64,000 nucleotides of DNA from UBA9620 sp965220695 (lineage in GTDB: Bacteria > Acidobacteriota > Vicinamibacteria > Vicinamibacterales > UBA8438), in assembly GCA_965220695.1 (NCBI GenBank), contig OZ244838.1:2976001-3040000 (forward strand), in the 5' to 3' direction. Below the pieces are notes generated by a model, which was not told where the DNA came from, searched no databases, and saw only the letters and a program-made list of their open reading frames with translations. Below, one piece after another: positions 44,927 to 52,228 of this stretch; position 1 is the stretch's first letter, and every line of letters begins with the position of its first letter. A program made the translations under genes and the position numbers.

Positions 44927-44948
44927 GGGACCCTCCTTGTCGCCGCGG

Positions 44949-45329
44949 TCAAGAGGAAGAGATCGCGCCCATTCTACCGCGGGGGGCAGGTCGGCGCCGA
45001 CACGCACGCAGGGCCTCGTCCGGCAACGGGGTTCGCGGCGAATCCTGGCCGGATTGGCGACTCCGTCGCTCGCGGTACCGCCGGTAGGCGGCCGCACAGG
45101 TGTCCGCCGCGGAGACCGGAACGTCGAGGATCTCGACCCCCCAGCGGCGGATGCGATCCGCGGCGGTCGCGGGGTTTCGCTCGCCCACGCAGATCTCGGC
45201 GAGACAGACGGCGTTGATGGCCGCACCGTCAGTCGACATAGCCCGAACGATGGTCTGCCGCGCCCAGTCGTGATGCGGGGACCCGCGCGTTGACGCGTAG
45301 ACCAGTACGTTGGTGTCGAGGAGCGTCAT
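44949..45329 (-). pseudogene. vapC: VapC-type PIN toxin, C-terminally truncated
   Basis: PIN-domain ribonuclease of the VapC group. The start MTLLDTNVLVYASTRGSPHH carries the first catalytic Asp; LAEICVGE contributes the Glu and TPLPD the third acid. Instead of the usual FxGAHA-helix and the last strand (with the T-x-D motif), the frame ends in an unrelated Arg-rich tail. A frameshifted version of the helix (RVGADL) may be visible in another frame. 126 codons against about 140-150 in the family. The start overlaps the antitoxin stop by 4 bp. The toxin is probably inactive. Confidence 0.6.
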
Positions 45330-45559
45330 GGTTCGCGCGTGATCTGCCGCAACTGCTCCCACGACAGCGTCAGCGTCAGCGGCGACCGCGACAGCGCGTC
45401 GAGACACTCGGCGCGGCCTTTCCGTGGCGCGACCTCAGGCCGATGCAGGCGGACGAGCACGTACCGTTCATCCCCCTGCCGCTGGACGTCGAAAATGTCC
45501 CCTGGTTTCGCGCCCGGAATGACGACGCGCTTCTTGGCGTCCGCTCGCACGGCATTCAT
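45326..45559 (-). CDS. vapB: VapB-type AbrB/SpoVT antitoxin
   Basis: Protein of 77 residues with the AbrB-like swapped-hairpin start MNAVRADAKKRVVIPGAKPG, DIFDVQRQGDERYVLVRL and a C-terminal toxin-binding tail. It should bind DNA at its own promoter and neutralise the neighbouring PIN toxin. It is complete and overlaps vapC by 4 bp, the normal order. The toxin it faces looks truncated. Confidence 0.75.
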   Translation of the reverse strand: MNAVRADAKKRVVIPGAKPGDIFDVQRQGDERYVLVRLHRPEVAPRKGRAECLDALSRSPLTLTLSWEQLRQITREP

Positions 45560-45742
45560 GAGTGGGATTTTCCCACCACATCATGGCCCCGGTCAAACCG
45601 TCTCGTCGTGGACGTCCACCGCATGCGCACAGGCTGTACAACCACGGATAGCGGGCGGAGAGCACGCTCGACCGACCCAGGCAGTCGGGACCGCGCTCCT
45701 GCATCAGCCTGTTCAGTCTGGAGGGATCGGCATACGCCGCGA
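45560..45742 (-). other. Possible unidentified gene remnant
   Basis: A frame on the minus strand encodes RRMVAVIAAYADPSRLNRLM followed by QERGPDCLGRSSV with no start. It could be the tail of another gene of the DUF499 cluster, but no family is recognised. Otherwise nothing is seen. Confidence 0.2.
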
Positions 45743-46152
45743 TCACGGCGACCATTCGACGCGAGGGGAGAGCGGTGGGAGGCTCTGCTCCTCGTCGTGC
45801 AGCAGCGAAGCCACCTCGTCCAGGCGTCCGACCCGCTCGCCCACGGTCACGAGGTGATACAGCGCTGTCAGGGTCTGTGTCTTTCCGCCGCCGAACTGCG
45901 TGATCAGCATCATCACCGGCGCCGTGTTCGCGGTTTTCCCCGCGAGACGCCACAGCACCATGCCCGCGTACTCGCGCAGCGCGCGGGTGAACAGTTGCGG
46001 GCGAAAAACGCCTTGGGATCGCGATAGTCGACCGGCGCCGTGCCACCAACGACCTGCTCGAGCGCAATGGCAAACTCGTCCGGATTGAACGAGCGTCCTT
46101 CACGGACCTCCTCACGCAAAAGCGCGATGTTGTACCAGGGATCAAACGCCAT
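45743..46152 (-). pseudogene. Frameshifted N-terminal remnant of a DUF499 ATPase
   Basis: From ATG 46152 the frame reads MAFDPWYNIALLREEVREGR, SFNPDEFAIALEQVVGGTAP, then AFFARN, the hallmark N-terminus of DUF499 proteins (about 1000 residues). A single-base loss near 46000 shifts the frame; the correct reading continues in the overlapping frame with EYAGMVLWRLAGKTANTAPV and MMLITQFGGGKTQTLTALYH, whose GGGKT is the Walker A motif. It stops at 45743 after SLPPLSPR. Nearly the whole ATPase is missing. DUF499 proteins belong to phage-defence-associated clusters, so this is a decayed defence gene. Confidence 0.75.
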
Positions 46153-46167
46153 GGTCTGCCTGTTTCA

Positions 46168-46673
46168 TCAAATGTTCAGTGGCCCGCGGGCCAAGTCAGC
46201 ATCGGGGTTCAGAGATTCCAGGCGCGTCATCCAGGCGTTGAATCGCGGGCACTCGGCGCGACCGGATCAGCAGATACCTTTTTTTGTGCAACGCTCAGGA
46301 AACGAGCCAGCGTCTCGGCATCAGCCATGAGCCACGCCTCGACGGCCCGCACGGCGACTCGAAAACACATATGCGGTGCGGGGTGAGGAAGCCACGTCGC
46401 GCGGAAGGGCGGCGCGCAGTCTGCGTCGGTATCCAGGTCGACGAGCACCACCCACGGAGCATGACGCGATGCGTTGTTGCAACCACCGATTCTCTCCTTG
46501 AGAAACGGCTTGCCGTGCTTCCCGTACACAGTGCCGGGTTCACCTCCGACGTACAGGTGCGGCGTGCCACGCGCGTCGCGCCACAAATCGATCTGTTCCA
46601 GTTGCGGAACCGCAACGCGAAGCGCTCGCTGGATACGTCTGAGACGCGCGACCCTCGTGCGCTCCTGTGTCAT
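46168..46673 (-). pseudogene. TOPRIM-like (DUF4276-related) gene with internal deletion
   Basis: From ATG 46673 the frame encodes MTQERTRVARLRRIQRALRV, VVLVDLDTDADCAPPF (acidic motif) and FRVAVRAVEAWLMADAETLA, like DUF4276 proteins but of a different subfamily. It reaches a stop at 46227 after 148 codons. A second frame then encodes CPRFNAWMTRLESLNPDADL up to a stop at 46168, which resembles the C-terminal helix of the family. The middle-to-late part seems deleted with a frame change. It lies directly upstream of the DUF499 remnant and may once have been part of that cluster. Confidence 0.5.
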
Positions 46674-46742
46674 TGCAACCTGCTCCAGGAAATCACCGCC
46701 GAAGGGATCGTTTGTCCGGCCGACCGAGCTCCATGGAGCGTA

Positions 46743-46771
46743 CAGGGCAACCACAAGGGTTGCCCCTACAC
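46743..46771. repeat. REP-like short repeat, copy 1
   Basis: 29 bp (CAGGGCAACCACAAGGGTTG plus CCCCTACAC) identical to 61518-61546. It contains the inverted repeat GGGCAACC / GGTTGCCC. It lies in the gap between the TOPRIM-like remnant and a PQQ propeller gene; GCTCCATGG occurs a short distance upstream in both copies. Confidence 0.65.
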
Positions 46772-46839
46772 ATCGCGCGGGCAGATCTGCGGCATCTGCG
46801 GCCCGGCCCGCTTGCTCGGTCTGCGCAAATGCGATCGCG

Positions 46840-48549
46840 TCACTCCGGCAGGGCGTACACGAAGATCGCGTTCCCCGCGCGGGGGTTGCGCAGGTCGGGC
46901 ATGAGTGCCGCCGGCAGGATGCTGGTCCAGCTCGACCCGCCGAGCGGGCCGCCGGCGCCGAAGGCGACGTACTGCCTGCCGTCGACGGCATAGGTGATCG
47001 GATAGCCGTTGGCCATCGTCGACAACCGGCTCTGCCAAAGCTGCTCGCCGCTGCGGGCGTCGTAGGCGAACACGTAGCGCTCCCAGTCGCCGATGAAGAC
47101 GAGGCCGCCGGCGGTCGTCAGCGCCGCCGTGTTGTATGGCGCCCGCCGCCGGTGCTTCCAGAGCGTCTCACCGGTCCGGATGTCCAGCGCCTGGAACTCG
47201 CCGAGTTGGCCGGGCGCATCCGGATGGAAGTGATCTTCCCGGTCGCGCACGCCGCCCGCCCCGCCGCCGCCGAGCCGCTGCTCGACCGGCAGGAACGCGG
47301 CGGTCTCGCAATTGAGGTTTAGCGGGATGTACAGCGCCATGGTGTCAGGGTGATAGGCCATCGCCCGCAGGCTCTTGAAGCCCCCGGTGCTGGGACAGAA
47401 GTAGAGCAATTCGCCGACGTCCGAGATCATGTTCTCGCGGTGCGTCACGACGCCGGTCGTCGTGTCGACGTCGACAATGTTCTGATAGCCGAGATCGACG
47501 GCGCTCGTGAACGCCCCGGTGGCCCGGTCGAGCTCCCAGAGGATCGCCAGCTTCCCCATGCTGAAGACCGACTGCTTCCCGTCGTAGTCGATCAGGATCC
47601 GCTCGAACGTCTCATCCATGTCATGGCTGTCGCCGGGGATGTGCTGGAAGTACCACTGCATCTCGCCGGTCGCTGGATCGAGCGCCAGTGTCGAGTTGCT
47701 GTAGAGCGCGTCGCCGTCGGTGCCGCGCGCGTCGCGTGACCAGGGCTTGGCCTGTGACGTGCCGTAGTACACGAGTCCGGTGACCGGGTCGTAGCTGCCC
47801 GGAATCCAGGCGTCGCTGCCGGCGCGCATCAGCAGCGGCAGATCGCCCCAGGTGTCACCGCCGCGTTCCCCCGGCCGCGCCACCGTGGAGGTGCGCCAGA
47901 GCACCTGTCCACTGCGTCCATCGACGCCGATGATGTAGCAGGTGTCTTCGCGGAACCGTTCACAGCCGCGCAACCCCGCCACGATCACGCCGTCAGCCAC
48001 CACCGGACCACTGGTGAACCCGTAGCCTTCCTGACCGGGAGGCGCCACCGGCGTGTCCCAGCGCACCGCGCCGGTACGCGCATCGAGCCCGACGACGTGC
48101 GCGTCGTAGGTGTTCAGGATGATGAGGTCCTCGTAGACGGCGAGGCTCCGCATCTGTGCGCCGGCCCGGCGGCGCTCGTCCATCTCGTAGCGATACTCCC
48201 AGATGAAGTCGCCGGTGCGCGCGTCGAGCGCCTGCACCACGTTGCCCGGGTTCGCGATGTACATGACGCCGTCGTGCACCACCGGTGTCGTCTGCGACAC
48301 CCCGGGCTCGAGCCCCCAGGACCAGGCCAGCCGCAGGTCGCCGACGTTGCTCGCGTTCACGTCATCGAGCGGGCTGTAGCCCCAGCCGTCGAGAGTGCGG
48401 CGCCAGCTCAGCCAGTCGCCCGGGTCCGGGTTCCCGAGCATCTCGTCCGTCACCGGCGTCACGTTCTCGACCTGCGCCGGCGCGGGTGACACGGACACGA
48501 GGCTGACGGCAAAACACGCGAACATCGTGAGGCAAACCCTGGACCGCAT
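46840..48549 (-). CDS. Secreted PQQ-type propeller (quinoprotein dehydrogenase-like)
   Basis: Protein of 569 residues with a signal peptide (LTMFACFAVSLVSVSPAPAQ). Propeller blades of the alcohol-dehydrogenase type: TDEMLGNPDPGDWLSWRRTL, GVMYIANPGNVVQALDARTG, AHVVGLDARTGAVRWDTPVA, LDPATGEMQWYFQHIPGDSH and VFAYDARSGEQLWQSRLSTM. The segment GDWLSWRRTLDGWGYSPLDD resembles MxaF/ExaA-like enzymes. No heme motif and no vicinal Cys pair was noticed, so PQQ binding is likely but the electron acceptor is unknown. AGGAGG lies five bases upstream of ATG 48549. Confidence 0.85.
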   Translation of the reverse strand: MRSRVCLTMFACFAVSLVSVSPAPAQVENVTPVTDEMLGNPDPGDWLSWRRTLDGWGYSPLDDVNASNVGDLRLAWSWGLEPGVSQTTPVVHDGVMYIANPGNVVQALDARTGDFIWEYRYEMDERRRAGAQMRSLAVYEDLIILNTYDAHVVGLDARTGAVRWDTPVAPPGQEGYGFTSGPVVADGVIVAGLRGCERFREDTCYIIGVDGRSGQVLWRTSTVARPGERGGDTWGDLPLLMRAGSDAWIPGSYDPVTGLVYYGTSQAKPWSRDARGTDGDALYSNSTLALDPATGEMQWYFQHIPGDSHDMDETFERILIDYDGKQSVFSMGKLAILWELDRATGAFTSAVDLGYQNIVDVDTTTGVVTHRENMISDVGELLYFCPSTGGFKSLRAMAYHPDTMALYIPLNLNCETAAFLPVEQRLGGGGAGGVRDREDHFHPDAPGQLGEFQALDIRTGETLWKHRRRAPYNTAALTTAGGLVFIGDWERYVFAYDARSGEQLWQSRLSTMANGYPITYAVDGRQYVAFGAGGPLGGSSWTSILPAALMPDLRNPRAGNAIFVYALPE

Positions 48550-48593
48550 GTGGACCTCCTGCAACTGCGAAAAATACGGACACCGCTGCGCCG

Positions 48594-48766
48594 CTACCGC
48601 CCCACTTCCTCCTGGCGAGCACCGCCGAGCGCGTTCGGCAGCTCGAGCGGCGTGAAGATGGCCCTCGAGTTGTTCCACATGCCGGTGATGTTCGGCTGCC
48701 CGTCTGCGAGCAGCTCAGGTACCGCTACGAGTCGTAATGTGCCCCTCGACGGCGCGCATGTCAAGC
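48594..48766 (-). pseudogene. Fragment of a PDLQGIW-family gene
   Basis: A frame of about 57 codons encodes LADGQPNITGMWNNSRAIFT and PLELPNALGG, and ends in a TAG at 48594. This matches the N-terminal motif of the proteins at 38281 and 43925. It begins with a TTG and lacks a signal peptide and the remaining ~290 residues. It lies between the propeller gene and the reductase gene, so a full copy probably once stood here. Confidence 0.45.
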
Positions 48767-48785
48767 TGACACGGGGCCATCAATC

Positions 48786-49796
48786 TCAGCGGGCGACGGA
48801 CACTCCGGCGATACGGAGCCCTTCGTCCTGTATGGTCTTGCTCAGCAGGCTGGCGCAGGCATACAGGGCGCGGAGCGCCGGCACCTCGACGCCGGTCATC
48901 CCGGCGAGCTCGATGACCACGCCCAGCATGCCATCAATCTCCAGCGGCTTGCCGGCCTCGACATCCTGCAGCATCGAGGTCTTGTGCTTCCCCACCTGCT
49001 GGGCGCCAGCGATGCGCCGCTCCAGCGGCACCCGGAAGCTGGCGCCCAGCCGCTCGGCGACCATCTGCGCTTCGGTCATCATCGTCGCCGCCAGCTCTCG
49101 CGTCAGCGGAAACCGGCAGATGTCGACGAGCGTCGCATGCGTCAGTGCGCTGATCGGGTTGAAGGTGAGGTTGCCCCACAGCTTCAGCCAGATCTCCGAC
49201 CGGATGTCGTCGAGCACCCGCGCCTTGAAGCCGCCCTCCTCGAACAGGCGGGAGACCAGTTGCACGCGTTCGGACGCGCTGCCATCGAGCTCGCCGACCG
49301 GAAAGCGGTTGCCCTCGATGTGCCTGATCACGCCCGGCTCGGCGATGGCCGCCGCCGGATAGGCGATGCAGCCGATGATGCGATCCGGATCGATGGCGTG
49401 GAACAGCACGCCGCCGGGGTCGACCGTCTCGACGACGCGGCCGGCATAGCTGCCGCCCAGCTTCTGGAAATACCACCAGGGAATACCGTTCTGCAGCGTG
49501 ACCAGGACGGTGCGCGGACCGAACAGGGACGGCAGGTCGCCGACCACCGCGGCGATCTGATGCGCCTTGAGCGCCAGCAGGACGACATCCTGCGGACCCG
49601 CCTCGGTTATCCGATCGGTGGCGGCGAGATCGCGCGAGACCAGTGTCTGCTCACCCTCGATCAGGGTCAAGCCGGTGGCGCGGATCGCCGCCAGGTGCGG
49701 CCCGCGCGCGATCGCGGACACCTCGTGCCCCGCGCGCGCCAGACGCACCGCCAGGTAGCCCCCTATCGCTCCAGCACCGACGACGCAGATCCTCAT
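48786..49796 (-). CDS. 2-dehydropantoate 2-reductase-like protein
   Basis: NADP-dependent reductase of the PanE/ApbA family, 336 residues. The Rossmann loop ICVVGAGAIGGYLAVRLARA at the N-terminus, VVLLALKAHQIAAV and TLQNGIPWWYFQ follow the family. The catalytic Lys and Asn occur in EIWLKLWGNLTFNPISALTH, and the C-terminal helical domain ends with SMLQDVEAGKPLEIDGMLGV. Length and motifs fit, but many paralogues act on other 2-oxo acids. It is the next gene after frc on the same strand (11 bp apart), so the two may share a pathway. Confidence 0.8.
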   Translation of the reverse strand: MRICVVGAGAIGGYLAVRLARAGHEVSAIARGPHLAAIRATGLTLIEGEQTLVSRDLAATDRITEAGPQDVVLLALKAHQIAAVVGDLPSLFGPRTVLVTLQNGIPWWYFQKLGGSYAGRVVETVDPGGVLFHAIDPDRIIGCIAYPAAAIAEPGVIRHIEGNRFPVGELDGSASERVQLVSRLFEEGGFKARVLDDIRSEIWLKLWGNLTFNPISALTHATLVDICRFPLTRELAATMMTEAQMVAERLGASFRVPLERRIAGAQQVGKHKTSMLQDVEAGKPLEIDGMLGVVIELAGMTGVEVPALRALYACASLLSKTIQDEGLRIAGVSVAR

Positions 49797-49807
49797 GTCG
49801 ATTCCGC

Positions 49808-51055
49808 TCAGGCGACGGCGCCGCCGGTCCTGGCGGCCGCGATCTGCGCCTCGTTCATGCCAAGGACATCGCGCAGGATCTCCTCCGTGTGCTCGCCGAG
49901 CAGCGGCGACCGGCGCACGTCAGCCGGCGAGTCCGACAGCTTGATCGGGTTCCCGACGGTCAGATAGGCGCCGCGCGCCGGATGGTCCACCTCGACGACG
50001 GTCCCGCTGGCGCGAAGGGAAGGCTCCTGCGCCAGCTCTTTCATCGACAGCACCGGTCCGCACGGCACGTTCAGCGGATTCAGGATCTCCATGACCTCGA
50101 ACTTCGTCCTGGTCTGCGTCCACTTTTCGATCTCGGCGAACATCTCGTCGATCTTCGGCAGACGCCGCGCCGGGGTGTTCCACTCCGGATCGTCGAGCCA
50201 GTCTTCGCGACCGATCGTCCGCGCCAGCGCGCCGAACGCGGCAGCCTGGGCGATGACGTAGGTGTAGGCGTCCGGATCAGTCTCCCAACCCTTGCACTTC
50301 ACGATCCAGCCCGGCTGGCCGCCGCCTGATGCGTTCCCGGCGCGCGGGGTCGCATCGCCGAACGTACCGTGCGGATACTGAGGATACTCCTTCAACGGAC
50401 CGTGCGTGAGCCGCTGCTGGTCGCGCAGCTTGACCCGGCAGAGATTGAGCACGCCGTCCTGCATGGCGCAGACCACGCGCTGGCCGCGTCCGCTCTTCTC
50501 GCGCTGGAACAGCGCCGTCACGATGCCGAGCGCGAGGTGCAGGCCGGTGCCCGAATCGCCAATCTGCGCGCCGGCGACCACCGGCGGCCCGTCGGGGAAC
50601 CCGGTTGTGCTGGTGCCGCCGCCCGTGCACTGGGCGACGTTCTCGTACACCTTGCAGTCTTCATACGGCCCGGGCCCGAACCCCTTGACGGAGGCGTAGA
50701 TGATGCGCGGGTTGATTTCCTGAATCCGCTCCCAGGAAAACCCCATCCGATCGAGCGCACCGGGTGCGAAGTTCTCCGCCAGGACGTCACAGGCCTCGAT
50801 CAGGCGGGTGAAGATGGCCTTCCCGCTGTCCTGCTTCGTATTCAACGTGATGCTGCGCTTGTTGTGGTTCAGCATCGTGAAATACAGGCTGTCGACATCC
50901 GGTATGTCGCGCAACTGGCTCCGCGTGGCGTCGCCTTTCCCCGGACGCTCGACCTTGATGACGTCTGCGCCGAACCAGGCCAGCAACTGCGTGCAGGTCG
51001 GACCCGACTGCACGTGGGTCATGTCCAGGATCCGTACTCCCTCCAGGGCTCTCAT
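49808..51055 (-). CDS. frc: Formyl-CoA:oxalate CoA-transferase
   Basis: Class III CoA-transferase of 415 residues. Motifs follow Oxalobacter-type Frc closely: RILDMTHVQSGPTCTQLLAW, VIKVERPGKGDATR, VAGAQIGDSGTGLHLALGI with the catalytic Asp in GDSGTG, the glycine loop NASGGGQPGWIVKCKGWETD, and PCGPVLSMKELAQEPSLRAS near the C-terminus. The enzyme moves CoA from formyl-CoA to oxalate. The partner oxalyl-CoA decarboxylase (oxc) is not in this window. Start ATG 51055 is the family start. Confidence 0.9.
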   Translation of the reverse strand: MRALEGVRILDMTHVQSGPTCTQLLAWFGADVIKVERPGKGDATRSQLRDIPDVDSLYFTMLNHNKRSITLNTKQDSGKAIFTRLIEACDVLAENFAPGALDRMGFSWERIQEINPRIIYASVKGFGPGPYEDCKVYENVAQCTGGGTSTTGFPDGPPVVAGAQIGDSGTGLHLALGIVTALFQREKSGRGQRVVCAMQDGVLNLCRVKLRDQQRLTHGPLKEYPQYPHGTFGDATPRAGNASGGGQPGWIVKCKGWETDPDAYTYVIAQAAAFGALARTIGREDWLDDPEWNTPARRLPKIDEMFAEIEKWTQTRTKFEVMEILNPLNVPCGPVLSMKELAQEPSLRASGTVVEVDHPARGAYLTVGNPIKLSDSPADVRRSPLLGEHTEEILRDVLGMNEAQIAAARTGGAVA

Positions 51056-51239
51056 CGCGCTCTCCGTCTACTCGTGATGTCCATGCTCATGCGGTCGATG
51101 CAAGCCCTACATTATGGCATCGACAGCGGGACGCGCGCAGGCGGCAGGACCCACCGTGGGCGCGGGCGCCGGTCGCCCGGTGAGGGTAGAATGAAACGCA
51201 CGTGGCGCCGGCGGACCCCGATCGCGCCTGGAGCCGATC

Positions 51240-52208
51240 ATGAGATCACTCGTCACCCTGGTCGCCGCGGCGGCGCTCTGGACCGCCGCCGCCACTGACG
51301 CGGCAGCCCAGGTCCGGATCGAGCGCCTGCTCGATCGTCCGATCATCCGCCCGGACATGGACGCGTCGATGGGCAGCAACATTGCCGGTCCGTCCCTGAT
51401 CCGGGTCCCCGACTGGGTCGCGGACCCGCTCGGCCGGTACTACCTGTATTTCGCCGACCACCGGGGTACCTATATCCGTCTGGCCTATGCCGATGCGCTG
51501 ACCGGCCCCTGGACCACCCACGAGCCCGGGGCGCTGCAGCTCGACCAGTCGCACTTCCCGGCGACTTGCCCGCCCTGCTCGCCGGAGGGCTCGTACGCCC
51601 ACATCGCCTCGCCCGACGTGCACGTCGACGACGCACAACGCCGGATCGTGATGTACGTGCATGGCCGCGACGTCGGACGGCAGGCCACCCGCGCCGCGGT
51701 CTCCACCGACGGCGTGCACTTCGAGGGGCGGGCAGAGATTCTCGGCCGTCCCTATTTACGGGCGTTCCGCTACGACGGTTTCGTCTACGCGCTGGCGATG
51801 CCCGGCGTGTTGTATCGCTCGCGGGACGGGCTCACCGGCTTCGAGGAGGGTCCCCGGCTGTTCAACCCGGACATGCGCCACTCCGCCGTTCTGCGGCGCG
51901 ACGCACGGCTGTTCGTGTTCTGGACCGCACGGCGCGACGCCCCCGAGCGCATCTGGCTCTCGACCATCGACCTGACGGGCGACTGGATGACCTGGACGGA
52001 AACGGGTCCGCTCGAGGTGCTGCGCCCGGAGCGTGCCTGGGAAGGGGCCAACCTCCCGGTGGAACCGTCCAGCGGCGGGTCGATCGACGTGCCGGTCAAC
52101 CAGCTCCGGGATCCGGCGATCTACGAGGAGGACGGCCGCGTGTATCTGCTGTACTCCGTGGCGGGCGAGCGCGGCATCGGTCTCGCCGAGGTGCACGTGA
52201 CACCCTGA
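51240..52208 (+). CDS. Secreted GH43-like five-bladed propeller protein
   Basis: Protein of 322 residues with a signal peptide (LVTLVAAAALWTAAATDAAA). Repeats such as GRYYLYFADHRGTYIRLAYA, DALTGPWTTHEPGALQL, ISSPDV-like HIASPDVHVDDAQRRIVMYV and DPAIYEEDGRVYLLYSVAGE resemble the five-bladed fold of GH43/GH68/GH117 enzymes. Acidic residues near the blades could be catalytic but cannot be assigned surely. It may act on a polysaccharide, or may only bind. Transcribed alone, facing the TonB receptor gene. Confidence 0.65.
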   Translation: MRSLVTLVAAAALWTAAATDAAAQVRIERLLDRPIIRPDMDASMGSNIAGPSLIRVPDWVADPLGRYYLYFADHRGTYIRLAYADALTGPWTTHEPGALQLDQSHFPATCPPCSPEGSYAHIASPDVHVDDAQRRIVMYVHGRDVGRQATRAAVSTDGVHFEGRAEILGRPYLRAFRYDGFVYALAMPGVLYRSRDGLTGFEEGPRLFNPDMRHSAVLRRDARLFVFWTARRDAPERIWLSTIDLTGDWMTWTETGPLEVLRPERAWEGANLPVEPSSGGSIDVPVNQLRDPAIYEEDGRVYLLYSVAGERGIGLAEVHVTP

Positions 52209-52228
52209 CGCCCGCACCCCGCGGGCGG

